Of a stretch of DNA of 64,000 bases, positions 49,001-57,983 are shown in pieces (within the stretch, counting starts at the first letter, position 1; every line of letters begins with the position of its first letter). The notes under the pieces were generated by a model, which was given only the letters and a program-made list of their open reading frames with translations, had not been told where the DNA came from and made no database searches. The translations under genes and the position numbers were made by a program. The DNA is from Temnothorax longispinosus (taxonomy: Eukaryota > Arthropoda > Insecta > Hymenoptera > Formicidae): contig NC_092359.1 in assembly GCF_030848805.1 (NCBI RefSeq), positions 2,965,001 to 3,029,000 of the forward strand, in the 5' to 3' direction.

Positions 49001-52000
49001 TCGCTTTTGTCTATTCGCCTCGAGTAATCCCGCTTTCGCTCCTCCCTCTCGACGCTTCTACGCTCCTTCGACAAGACTTTCTCGACCTTGACGTCAGAAT
49101 CTCTCGATTTCCTATCTCTAGACTTATGCCCCCGACCTAGACTACCCGTCTCGACGTACAACCGCGGATGATCGTCTAAGCTGGCGATACTGCGCGCCCT
49201 GGTCGTCCTACCTTTTGCGTTATAATCTACCGTTTTGTTTCCATCAACCGGGCTTAGATCGTCGTCTATTCGCGATTTCGGACGCATAATACCCTCGTCT
49301 CGCAAGACCTCCGAGTCTACGTGAGTGATCTTGTACTTTGGCTTTAAATTCTTTAACTCATTCAGGACAGAAACCTTTTGCTTCTGCACCTGCATCACCA
49401 CGGGATCTTTTCTGGCGGAGTCCTGATGCGGAATAGCCGTCTTAGACGGTTGTTCCATGGAATTGGCGTGTCTCGTTTCAAACTTGCGTTCTATCTGAGT
49501 GCCCGTTCGTTGTATCCTAGATTCGGTGATCACAAAATCGTCGTTCGCCTTGGATACAGCTGAGTACCGATCGATGGACTTAGTTTTAGAGTTCTTGAGA
49601 TCAGTGAACGCGGATCTGTATTGTTGTTTTTCCGAAGGTTTTAACGATCTGTGCTTGACGAAGGAATCGGTTTCCGAGTCCATTTGGAACATCTCGTGCT
49701 CGATTCCTTCGTCGCTCTGATCGGATATTGGTTCGTGCTCGTCATGCGGACTAGAATACGATTCCGGATATTCGAATTCATGCTCGCGTTCTAAAAGCTC
49801 GTAAGAATCGTGTGAGAGATCGTCGTGCGACAGATCTCCAGCGGGACCCGATTCCTCATGGCCCGATTCGGTAGACAACGACGACGTTCCCGGGTAGGAA
49901 CTGCTATAGACACGCTCGGGGACAGAATCGTGATCTAGAGAAGGTAATTTCGAACTAGCGGCGCTATACGAACGATTACTCTCGTCGTAACGTGTTACGG
50001 GGTTATCTAGCTCACCCTGGGAGGCTAATTGAAATGGATCTAACGGAAGGTCCGCGGCGACCTTGTCGTCCCGCGGCCGCGCCTTACCGGAGTCCTCGAA
50101 ACTAGAAGCGTACAACTCGCGACAACTAGCCGACCGTTGCCAAGGGTATCTGGGCAGAGGTCGTGGTGGTGGGAATTCTGGGGGACTGCTGTTAGAGGGG
50201 CTGATACGACCTGTTGATGAAATCCGTTGCTGGTTGGTAGCATGTGTCTGCCGCTGTGCTGGGACCTGGCTGGGGGTGGCTGGCGAATGGACGTCGATAG
50301 AGGTAAGCGTCCGAAACGATGTAGCTGTGTCTTCTCGACGGTGAATCGTCCCTCCCATCGAGGCACTCGTCACAGTCGTCGGAGAATCCAGTGTCATCGA
50401 ACCGCATGACAGAGACAGAGCTGGGGTTGCCAGGGCTGGAAAAATCGTATCGCGTGACATAAATTCTCTTTCTTCTAACATCCCTGATGTGTAATATTAT
50501 GAAATTTTTATATGTGACTCTTGTGCGATCACGCCTCTGCCGTGTTAATTATTCTAATGGATATTTAATTAGCAAAATAACTACTGCGAAAATGAATTTG
50601 TCACGCGTGTAAACGCACGACACTTGCTTCTTTTCATACTTCGAATAACATAAAGGAATGTTAGTAAATTAATACACAATATTAGTAGTAAACTAGTGTT
50701 AACGGTTTTATATTATTCTGCTATAGTAATCAATAATATTATTATATTATTCTAATACAATAATCAGTATACACTATATAATATATTATTATCTAAATCG
50801 TGTAGTGATATAAACATTATATTTTATATTTCTTTTCAAAACTGTTAATATTGCTTTTCACAAAATATCAAAAGCTAATTAATATTTAATTATTTAATTC
50901 TTTATGTACAATTAATGTAATCTCAAAATAATCTTTTCAATTTTAAGTCCTAACTATACATATGTACATTTCGGAAATCCTTTCAATGTGTCAACGAGAT
51001 ATAATCATAATCATAATCACAAATATATATAATTGACATTTTCTTACGTTATAATTTTTACATACACGCGCGCTTGCGCTTGCACGCGCGCACATACACG
51101 CACACACACATGATTTTTATGAACATAATAAACTTTAAGCACAAAACGTCCGTTTAAAAACAATCTATTTAAGATATACGCTATTCTACTCTACTATTAC
51201 AATACTTTAGTTATGATACGGTGAAAAGAAATGAGGCTAGAAACAGGTGGACAGAAATAGATAGCCAAAGGGCGGAGAAATTAAAAATAAAGCGTTTGTT
51301 GTGGAGGTTGGTGTCGGTCATGGTACATACCAGGATCGCCGAGGGGCAGGAGGGGGTGGGCAGAGATGCTGGAGCTGCCCATAAGGGAGCTGCTTGGAGT
51401 GGCCCCACGATAGCCTCCCCCCTCCGAGCCCTGCAATGCCCTACCACCGCTAGTCTGCCGGAACGAATTGGACCTGCGAGCAAGAGAGAGTCAAGTTCAG
51501 CATCAGACTTAGGCTGTCAAATGCCAAGCCTGTGTTTGGAACTAGCTTATCCCTTCTTTCTTTCTTTCGTTATTGTCAACGATCGTTAGTAAGAAAAAAG
51601 AAAAGGAAAAAAAAAAGAACGCTTCTCGACTAACTCGACGCTACGATGCAAGGAATTATGCACATGATATTGATTTTCCTACCAATCCACATCTTGAAAT
51701 ACGATGCGATAAACAAAAGTAGATTACTTCTGATACGATACACGGTCAATACCGCCGTTAAATGATTTTTCACTGCAATGTAGTATGTTATTGTCGACAC
51801 GCGTAGAGCTAGCTTTTATATTTTTAATTATACAATATAACAAGATAAAAATGTCACTTATAAAATTAACAAATGTGCTGCTAACTATGTATATACATAT
51901 TTACTAATTATACTTAATAAATAAGTATATATAAAATTAGTAAATCATCACGGGCTGTGTAACATGTCGCGAGTGCAACGGAGAATTGTGTATTATCACT

Positions 52001-55000
52001 GAATTTGGGAATAGTGAAAAGACAGCCATTATTTTCAATAGAATTTGAAATTGTAAAAATAGGCTGTCCTGCTCTCAAAAATGCCATATGGAATATACTT
52101 TATAGAAACATTAATTAATATAGAAATCTTTATTCGCGCGTTCGCAAATAGCCATACGTGCAGTAATTATATGAAACACAAGAGGAATATCTTGCGTGTT
52201 CCAAAGCACAAATAAATACAAAGAAATGTGCACTTTTAAAATAAATATACCTAATGTCATATTTAGACTTCAATGCATTCAGCTTTTACAATTGTATATA
52301 ATTGTTCACGGATAATCAAAGATTCATGTAAAATTTGATTATTTCACGATTATTGCTCTCGAGATGAAAAAAGGCCCGAAGAGATAAAATATAAAAATAT
52401 TTAAAATCGTCTTAATGCACAGAGATCTTTTTTAGCAAGTCTGATATGTAGTAATGTATGAACGATTCTAACTTGTTTACAAGCAAATTTAATGTTACGC
52501 GTATTTTATATAAATCTTTTTACATCAATTGATGTTTCAATGTATAAAGGCGTTTCTCAACCGTGCATCGATATCGCACAGCAAATGAATATTTGCCGGC
52601 GGTATATACAAGAACAGCTTATTTTGTTTCTTCAACTGTATCATATAATAGACTATCTTTTATTTTAGAGAACAATCTACTGCTATGGACAAATATCTTG
52701 TTGGATATAACTGTTAGGGCAGTGAAATGTGGTACTTTGCTGTGTATTATTAGATACAACAATATAAATAATTAGTGATCACGCTATTGAGAGAGGGTAC
52801 ACTCATCATTCGGGTTTATCGTGCCTGATGGTGAGCCTGACTCCCCGCCACCCCTGTCCGAGCAGGCAACACTGACAAACGGAAATATAAAAATGGATAT
52901 GATAAAACAGTTTCCGCTATAGAAATTGGAAACGTTTTTAATACACATACGAATAATCGACTTGTATCCCGGTAAAAGCAAGACCGTGCCACCTCCTATC
53001 TTACTCACAAGTTTTGGTGCGTTTGTTAATAAAAATCTCAATGGTACGAATCAACATTAGGAGAACAGTACGTGGTCTGCATGCACTACCTACGTATTAC
53101 ATGGGTATCCAAAAACTCTTTTAATTATTCAACAACTCCTCGATTTCTTAGAGAAACTTACCTTTGAAATGTCTGCCTCTTCACGTAATTATCTCGAACA
53201 AATTCAACAATTTGTTTCTGGGTTTTGCCGCTATACCTGGTGATATATAAATGCACAACAATGTAGACAGAGAGATATCTTGATATTATAATTATCCAAA
53301 TTTAACCTTTAGAAAACGGGCAAGTTTTTTCATGACTTTGTATGATTTTTATTTATAACTTCCATATATGTGCTAAAGTGTTATACTACGAAAAATAAGC
53401 GACCCCCGTGGAGCCTAAAAATAGACTTCCCGTCCTCTACACAGATTAAAATACTATATATATATATTTTTTAAGTTTATGTACAATCACAATTTTAACA
53501 TAATATTTTCAAATATATAAGACATTTATCTCTAATATATTTAAAAACGTGAAAATTAGACGTTATATAACTTTCTTTAATAAATATAGTAACATTCTTG
53601 GAGCTAATTTGTCATACCTAAACGACGATCCACGGCTAAGCACTCTAGTTTTCTGCCTTACGACTCTCTTAACTACAGAGCAACGGAAGAAGCCATGGTT
53701 TTCTACACACTTTTTCCAAAAGTTTTTACACTCATTACGTCCCTCAAAGAAAAATTCGACTGTATCCTTATAATACCCCTATAGATAACAAAAAAGTAAC
53801 ATGAATACGTGATCATCAAAAATATGTTATATTTAAGTGCTCATTAATTAATACTTTATTTAATGCAAAAATAATTGTTTTCAAGATTTCAAGTGCTAAA
53901 GATATTTTAAATACTCACATAACCCTCGGGATGTAATTTGATTAAAAAACGTTTTCGTTTGAAACTGATTTTTCTGATTTTGGCCCAACTAAATGTATTT
54001 ATCTTAGTATAATTTTGAAAGACTACAATGCCCATATGCGCCACTGCGAGATTTAGTGGAACATTTTCATGATCCTAGTATAAAAAGAAACAAAAATATG
54101 AAGATATTTTATATAGCTACACAAGATTTGTAATGCCAGATATATGAGATAAGAGAACAAATCTTTTAATATCGCCTACCTTAGCTGGATGCATTTTCAT
54201 TCCATACAATTCGCAACGTCGAGCTGTTTCTAAGAGATTGAGATCTGCCTCCGCAGGAGATTGACCCCTATTAACATTAAAATGATATATGCATGTATGC
54301 CCGACATTAATAGAAAATTACTTATCTAATGAAGTATGATATATAGTTCTTACGCATGTTTCTTGTGATTCTCCATAATACGTCGTTCTAACTCTTGATC
54401 CTGATGAGGCACAAATTTGAATGTTGATAAATATGTATGATCTGGATAATCTTCTATCACATAATCCCCACATTCCGCTACAAATAAGAAAACAGATGAA
54501 AATATTAATTTGTTAGGCTGTGTTAAGCTTAGATTTAAAATTAATAGTAATAGAAACAACATTATAATTACCTTGAACAATATAACTAGCCATCAATGCT
54601 GCTGTGTTATCATTGCATTGCAGTAAACCTTGAGCTAAATCCCGTTTGATTTGTTGACAGAATAAATATCGTGTAAACTCCTCTTCAAGCTGTGCAGGAT
54701 CTGGCGTATAAAATTTAACACAGAACCTCAGTAGCGGATCAATAAGAGACAAACCAACTTGTCTGCACACTGGCTTCTCCAAATCCAACCAATACTGTAA
54801 ATGTCAAGATTTCTTTAATTTTATTGTTCATTAAAAAACGTTATTTACATTAAGAGTCACATCTTACTTTTGTGAAATTTGGTTCTTGATATTCAAGACC
54901 AAAATAATCCGCTTCTAAAAGATGCAATTGCTTACAAACTTGCTCGAACAACACTTTACCCAGTGCCTTAGCCTGAAATTTTCAAATAATAAGATTTATA

Positions 55001-56985
55001 CAATGTGATATTATACTATTATAAGCTTTGACAACAACTAATTGATAACAACTTGAATTATAAAATGTCGGCATCTCTTTATCTGTGTTATGTTTTTATA
55101 AATAATTGTCACACAAAATATGTCAATCAAAAATATGTCAAAGTCATATGATCGAAAGCTGTAAATGTGCAGAATGATCTTATTGTACTTCCACTATAAA
55201 AAATTAAGACGCTAGAATAAAATTAATCTCTGAAGAAGTAAGCAACACGTTGCAAGCATTGTAAATAAATAATCAATAAATGAGTGTATACATATTTCAC
55301 ACACATTCAAGGAGATCCCCCATTTGATACATTATATGCTCCAATAGCTCATTCTTCTGGAAATATATGCACTATACAACATGTATAGCGAGTGCCTTGC
55401 CAATATAAAAATACACAATATTATAAGCTAATAAAAATTTTTTAATATAAATAACTAAATATTGCATTTATCAAGATCAATTCTAAGGTTCTTTTGAAAG
55501 TTTTCAGAAGATTGTTTATCTATGCCTCAGCATATGGATATAATAACATTTTATAAAAGCACACCTCATATTTTTTGGAAAAAAAAATGTAATTTTTAAA
55601 AATGTTTAAAAAATGTTAAATGATATAACAAGAAAGTGAAAATCTCGTGTATCGGAATTTTACGTTAAATCGCTTTAGGGAGAAGATTCTAAGGAGCTTT
55701 GTAATCAATGACTCTTGACCTGGATAGATGAAGTAAATAGTTTAACATGCCTATGTAGCAGAATATAGGATGATGGAACTAATGCATATGCAGACTTTTT
55801 GACTACGTAAAAGATATAACGAACGATCACGAGTTCAACTTACAAACACTGAAAAAAAAGAAGTGTCAAATCAACACTTATATACTTGTATATACGCAAG
55901 AATATATAATCTTTTGAAATGAGATTATATTACATTAAACGAAGAAAACTTGCTTGAACGAAGACGTTTATTTAGTTAAACAAAGTTTTATATAGTTCAA
56001 TCAAGAAAAAAAAAGTTGAAATTCTTATAAAAAGATTATATATTCTTGCGTATATACAAGTACATCAGTGTCGATTTGACGCTTCTTTTTTTTCTGTGTA
56101 AAAGTAATGATAGCAAATATGTTAAATAATATATATACATTACGAAGATTAGATTATATTAAAGGGAGAGATACGAGCTCTCTCTCGGATTAGATTATTT
56201 AATAGCATTTTAATACATAGATAAAATACACGCGGGCGCGTAGCGCGGATACGTATCAGCTTACGCTCGCGAATGGGATAAATAGGGGACTGCACATCCA
56301 ATTGCTGTATAATGTCGAATTATGAAGATACAATAAGAGATTCAAGCATCATTCAACGTCACTTTACAACACCGTTTATTCCAGCGATAGTCTCTGTGTA
56401 GGGCACGAGAAGTCATCTTTACAAGTAGTAAGGACGGCAAACAAAACATTTTCACGTACAGTTTGCACATTTTTATATAAATAATGCACAGGAAGGTCTC
56501 AGACTAAAAAACATTGTTACGCCACGTAAAGAGCAAGAGGGTAGAATATTCTTAACTTACATTTATTTATGGATTCTATCGTGACCTTAGACAAAAACTC
56601 TTGTGTTTTTTTTTCCATAAAGAGTACTTTAAGAAGCGACTTCGAAACTTTATTAGCGAAAGAACATTGAATTTCGTTGGAATCATGATAAATGAGATCC
56701 GTTGTGCAATTTTCTCCGCGTGCCTTAGCGCGTAATTGTCGCGAGCAGTTTTGAAACGCAGGAGGATATCATTTGAGGGTGAAATAAGGTATCCTTTACC
56801 TGCACTTGAAACATCGTGATAGAATCATCCAACATCTGTACACGAACTGCCAGCATCTTTCCAGCTTTTCGCGGTGTTGCGGGAGGTGTCCTACTACCTC
56901 CGTCCACACCAGCCGGCGTCGAATGACTGTGAGGCATTTTCGAGCCGGCGCCCTTCATACCAAAACTGTCTATATCATTCATCAT
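22703..56985 (-). CDS. Farp: FARP/Cdep: FERM, RhoGEF (DH) and tandem-PH protein
   Basis: The orthologue of vertebrate FARP1/2 and Drosophila Cdep. Exons 56800-56985, 54868-54972, 54572-54794, 54354-54477, 54180-54267, 53919-54074, 53618-53778, 53162-53236, 51331-51473, 27711-27913, 27527-27616, 24691-25066, 24509-24618, 24212-24352, 23988-24142, 23515-23636, 23233-23387, 22855-23114 and 22703-22778 join in phase to about 982 aa; human FARPs are about 1,050. Order: FERM (about 44-330), FERM-adjacent region (to about 372), linker, DH (about 489-690), PH1 (about 700-820), PH2 (about 865-975). FARPs act at the plasma membrane, linking FERM cargo such as plexins to Rho-family GTPases in neurite and dendrite growth; the role here is inferred. 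An optional giant exon and an alternative first exon are listed separately. Confidence 0.93.
22855..23114 (-). CDS. Farp: FARP exon (PH2 core)
   Basis: Reads NQLSGFLLRKFKNSNGWQKL, then WVVFTNFCLFFYKSHQDDFP and LASLPLLGYTVSTPSEKDG, close to human FARP2/FARP1 PH2. Donor GAAG|GTAAAT. Confidence 0.94.
23233..23387 (-). CDS. Farp: FARP exon (inter-PH linker, PH2 start)
   Basis: A polar linker leads to VHVCWHRNTSISYSDQLRAF, matching VHVCWHRNTSVSMVDFSIAV of FARP1. Two acceptors six bases apart (23393 and 23387) keep the same frame, so a two-residue variant is possible. Confidence 0.9.
23515..23636 (-). CDS. Farp: FARP exon (PH1 C-terminal helix)
   Basis: Contains SLTVAASNEEEKERWIEDLN followed by MAITQ, with the invariant PH-domain Trp. 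Donor TGTA|GTAAGT. Confidence 0.92.
23988..24142 (-). CDS. Farp: FARP exon (PH1 middle)
   Basis: Starts FSDVLLYTFR and includes RVHGQLPLKGMKIQDAD, the PH1 strands after FLFNDVLLYTSR in FARP1. Donor ATCA|GTAAAT. Confidence 0.9.
24212..24352 (-). CDS. Farp: FARP exon (DH-PH1 junction)
   Basis: Forty-seven codons, ENLVQLCEMQRDITGFDNLV, then RRFIRLGCLQKYSRKGFQQR and MFFL, the first strands of PH1. Confidence 0.92.
24509..24618 (-). CDS. Farp: FARP exon (DH C-terminal helices)
   Basis: Reads LLDHYPKDHTDFEDCLAARD, then RLGETLLEGLTIINQA, matching the FARP stretch after CR3 (HHPPSHADFRDCRAAL). Donor GCG|GTTAGA. Confidence 0.9.
24691..25066 (-). CDS. Farp: FARP exon (DH domain core)
   Basis: Reads WFREEVSREAALEGESV at the start and YNSIID at the end. 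In between are FCRDFE-like QLCRDFESQKHCYLPLTSFL and LKPLQRLLHY, the conserved CR3 helix of the DH catalytic core. Acceptor TTTATGTGCAG, donor GATA|GTGAGT. Confidence 0.93.
25340..25740 (-). other. Exon-intron-exon-like module, left arm
   Basis: The inverted counterpart of the right-arm module. The first donor (GGG|GTGAGT at 25652) is intact. The second donor has decayed from CCGGTGAGT to CCGGAAGGT, suggesting this copy is no longer spliced in full. Confidence 0.45.
26328..26415. repeat. Short inverted-repeat element in the right arm
   Basis: GGATGGCCCAATGAGAGAA on the left pairs with CGATGGTCCAATGAGAAAA on the - strand at the right, with a short loop. Probably a small MITE inserted after the palindrome formed. 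Confidence 0.45.
26480..27016. repeat. Tandem repeat of about 205-235 bp, two and a half units
   Basis: The block GAGATTAATGCCGG...GTGTCGCGCGATCATAAG recurs starting near 26480, 26716 and 26922. The blocks TGCGGGA and GTCGAGCGGATCATACAGC lie at corresponding places between. It is GC-rich with many CpGs and has no counterpart in the left arm. Confidence 0.65.
27060..27368 (+). other. Exon-intron-exon-like module, right arm
   Basis: A segment with GGCATCGGGCGACGGCGGAG ends at donor GGG|GTGAGT (27137). After 184 bp a TTACAG acceptor opens a 47-nt segment (27322-27368) ending CGGCCG|GTGAGT. Both segments match those at 5500-5910. No coding frame is evident. Confidence 0.45.
27527..27616 (-). CDS. 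Farp: FARP exon (DH domain start, CR1)
   Basis: Thirty codons, RWPTDKAYYIAKELLMTERT then YKKDLDVINV. This is conserved region 1 of the DH domain, which contacts the GTPase switch I. FARP1 has DKAYYIAKEVSTTERTYLKD. Donor GTG|GTAAGT. Confidence 0.93.
27711..27913 (-). CDS. Farp: FARP exon (pre-DH linker)
   Basis: Acceptor TTATTTGCAG, donor AAG|GTAGGT. Encodes VQAEKQAISNQRENNNSVYA then a polar, Lys/Glu-rich linker ending EVRKTK. Incoming phase is one base, shared by three possible upstream donors (51331, 50016, 29910), so this is the hub exon of the locus. Confidence 0.88.
28252..28339. repeat. Hairpin element
   Basis: An 88-bp near-palindrome: TAGTGGTGTAAGTCAA and its exact complement flank a loop of about 13 bases, and the outer arms (AATTGG, GTAAAA, CC) also pair. 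Probably a tiny MITE. Confidence 0.65.
29910..29946 (-). CDS. Farp: Alternative first exon of FARP (FERM-less isoform)
   Basis: The ATG at 29946 starts MPDSSFDTDDIT and runs to a strong donor ACGT|GTGAGT. One base is left over, exactly what the acceptor at 27913 needs. No AG follows the pyrimidine-rich stretch upstream, so it reads as a first exon rather than an internal one. The predicted protein is about 574 aa, linker-DH-PH-PH without FERM. Transcript evidence is lacking. Confidence 0.5.
30810..31140. mobile_element. Inverted-repeat DNA element with ACAGGATGTCCC-type ends
   Basis: The left end GTATACAGGATGTCCCACCG and the right end, read on the - strand, GTATACGGGATGCCCTATCA, form terminal inverted repeats around 330 bp without coding capacity. 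Similar ACAGGGTGTCCC ends are common in hymenopteran elements, recalled from general knowledge. Confidence 0.5.
37461..37621. repeat. Inverted-repeat element (MITE-like)
   Basis: About 47-bp arms: GATATTTATAGTCCGATTTT on the left pairs with GATATTCATAATCCAATCTT on the - strand at the right, with AAGATCGTC in both. The loop is about 65 bp. Confidence 0.6.
39976..40034. repeat. CT microsatellite
   Basis: About 58 bp of (CT)n with three TTT interruptions. On the - strand, the sense of FARP, this is a long GA tract. Confidence 0.85.
41815..50435 (-). CDS. Farp: Giant optional FARP exon: about 2,872-aa disordered tail
   Basis: An acceptor TTTTTCCAG begins this exon in the phase left by exon 9, and the frame stays open for 8.6 kb to a TGA at 41815-41817. 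The sequence is disordered and charged. Counting from the ATG at 50481, the first 150 residues are Ser/Pro-rich with PPRPLPRYP. Residues about 465-775 carry degenerate RLDSRERRS/SIERID repeats. About 950-1050 are SP-rich (SILSP repeats, possible proline-directed kinase sites), and about 1940-2050 are very acidic. The end is basic (FRRKRQQNAKRR), then acidic. No enzymatic domain is seen. Inclusion would replace DH-PH-PH and give about 3,293 aa. Alternatively the ATGs at 50481 or 50460 could start an independent protein. Confidence 0.75.
50016..50435 (-). CDS. Farp: Short form of the giant exon (internal donor)
   Basis: At 50016 the sequence CCCAGG|GTGAGC inside the giant ORF is a plausible donor. 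Its phase (one base) fits the 27913 acceptor. Used this way the region is a 420-nt linker exon (140 codons, Ser/Pro-rich), giving a FARP of about 1,122 aa. The giant ORF would then be a retained-intron or alternative-polyadenylation form. Confidence 0.45.
51331..51473 (-). CDS. Farp: FARP exon 9 (Ser/Gly-rich linker)
   Basis: Acceptor GCTCGCAG, donor CCTG|GTATGT. Encodes SNSFRQTSGGRALQGSEGGG and a Ser/Pro-rich end with LLPLGDP. Its outgoing phase (one base, G) fits both the giant exon (50435) and the DH-side exon (27913). Two other frames are also open; the choice rests on phase with exon 8. Confidence 0.8.
52803..52871 (-). CDS. Possible FARP cassette exon or early-stop exon
   Basis: A strong acceptor (TTTTATATTTCCGTTTGTCAG) precedes a GC-rich stretch that continues the frame of exon 8 as SVACSDRGGGESGSPSGTIN. 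With donor ATGA|GTGTAC at 52803 it is a 69-nt, frame-neutral cassette that joins exon 9 in phase. Without that donor it reads on to TAG at 52784-52786 and would end a FERM-FA-only protein of about 401 aa. The donor is weak, so this is tentative. Confidence 0.35.
53162..53236 (-). CDS. Farp: FARP exon 8 (FERM-adjacent region)
   Basis: Twenty-five codons, RYSGKTQKQIVEFVRDNYVK then RQTFQ, matching the FARP1 motif RFSGRTQKQVLDYVKEG. Donor AG|GTAAGT, phase 2. Confidence 0.92.
53618..53778 (-). CDS. Farp: FARP exon 7 (FERM F3 end, start of FA)
   Basis: Encodes YYKDTVEFFFEGRNECKNFW and KKCVENHGFFR, the F3 C-terminal helix, then VLSRGSSF, the beginning of the FERM-adjacent region. Donor AG|GTATGA. 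Confidence 0.92.
53919..54074 (-). CDS. Farp: FARP exon 6 (FERM F3)
   Basis: Encodes NLAVAHMGIVVFQNYTKINT, then FSWAKIRKISFKRKRFLIKL, the PTB-like F3 lobe that binds phosphoinositides and receptor tails. Donor TAT|GTGAGT. Confidence 0.93.
54180..54267 (-). CDS. Farp: FARP exon 5 (FERM F2 end)
   Basis: Encodes GQSPAEADLNLLETARRCEL and YGMKMHPAK, the strongly conserved F2-F3 junction (FARP1 has GQTPAESDFQLLEIARR). Acceptor TTAATAG. Confidence 0.92.
54354..54477 (-). CDS. Farp: FARP exon 4 (FERM F2)
   Basis: Encodes AECGDYVIEDYPDHTYLSTF, then KFVPHQDQELERRIMENHKK, the middle of the F2 lobe. Donor ATGC|GTAAGA, phase 2. Confidence 0.92.
54572..54794 (-). CDS. Farp: FARP exon 3 (FERM F1-F2)
   Basis: Reads YWLDLEKPVCRQ, then LRFCVKFYTPDPAQLEEEFT and RYLFCQQIKRDLAQGLLQC. 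The last part is the classic start of the FERM F2 helical lobe. Donor CAAG|GTAATT. Confidence 0.93.
54868..54972 (-). CDS. Farp: FARP exon 2 (FERM F1)
   Basis: Thirty-five codons containing GKVLFEQVCKQLHLLEADYF and GLEYQ, typical of FERM F1. Acceptor TTTTCAG, donor AAA|GTAAGA. Confidence 0.92.
55846..56100. repeat. MITE with long terminal inverted repeats in FARP intron 1
   Basis: 255 bp. Terminal arms of about 75 bp share ACACnGAAAAAAAAGAAG, then CTTGTATATACGCAAGAATA, on opposite strands with few mismatches. The central part has no ORF. Confidence 0.75.
56800..56985 (-). CDS. Farp: FARP exon 1 (coding start, FERM F1 begins)
   Basis: The ATG at 56985 is followed at once by a second ATG and preceded in frame by a TGA, so this is the start. 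The first 43 residues are Ser/Pro/Gly-rich. Then KMLAVRVQMLDDSITMFQV begins the F1 ubiquitin-like lobe, matching KLVSIKIQMLDDTQEAFEV of FARP1. Donor CAG|GTAAAG. Confidence 0.9.
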
Positions 56986-57002
56986 ACTGTCATTTGTTCT
57001 GC

Positions 57003-57780
57003 CTCACGGAGCAATCGTTTAATGCGTATTTTCTTAAGAGGGACAATCAATATGTTTATATTATGTCATCATCTGTAACGAGAGAATTATAACAGATAAG
57101 GGATTACGTTTAAATATTTTATGGTGAAAAAAAAAGATTAAGCCAGTAAAAGAATTATTCTACATTTCTACAATATTCAAGTTTTCTACTGTGAAAAAAA
57201 AAATACTGATTGTGAGATGATAAGAATGACGAACTTAAGTGAGCTCGTTGGCGATCAGATAACTTAAATATGTAAACAGGAAATGGGTAATCGTAAGAGA
57301 CGTAGCAGGATCATGCGTGTTAAAAGAGGCCGAAATGTGATGGGATATTTAAAGGACAGAAGAAGCAAAGCGTGTTCTTTCCTCAATTTTTCTCAGTTTT
57401 ATGGAGTAATCGTTCAACGCGTATTTTCTTAAAAGGGACAATCGATACATCTATATATTATGCCGTCGTCTGTAACGAGAGAGTTACGGCAGATAAGAGA
57501 TTACGTTCAGATTAGATGTTTCACGGTGAACAAAATTAAGCCAGAAAAATAATTAATCTACAATGTAGAATTGTAAACAAACAAAAAACACCGAGACGAT
57601 AAGAATGACAAACTTAAGTGAGTTTGTTGGAATCAGAAAACTGAATTACGTAAGCAGGATATGAGTAATCGTAGGAGGCTATACAACAGCAGAGTCACGC
57701 GTGTCGAAAAAGCGAAAATACAATGGGATATTTGAAGAATAGAAGCCAGCGCGCGCGTGCTTTCTCCAATATTTCTCCGG
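57003..57780. repeat. Tandem direct duplication upstream of the FARP start
   Basis: Two copies of about 380-390 bp (57003-57394 and 57400-57780) align along their length, for example at CGTATTTTCTTAA, TCTGTAACGAGAGA, GATAAGAATGAC and AACTTAAGTGAG. They lie just upstream of the coding start, in the leader intron or 5'UTR. They have diverged roughly 20%. Confidence 0.7.
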
Positions 57781-57983
57781 TATCGAGACAGCGCGGCTGT
57801 CTCTCGTCCCGCGACTCGCACAGTTTTCCAGGTAAAGGGAGACACGTAAGAGAGACTCGCGTGAAAGGACGGAAGCCAATTTTACTCCGAGTCCCGCGAA
57901 GCGGAGCACACGAGAGCGAGAGAGCGTCTTTCGTTCTTTATTCCCGACGCGCTGCTCCACTTTCGGCTGTCAACCGTACTTAC

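Noticed and set aside
51211..51483. A 90-codon frame overlapping FARP exon 9
   Set aside because: It is in another frame from the exon that joins its neighbours in phase (SNSFRQTSGG...).
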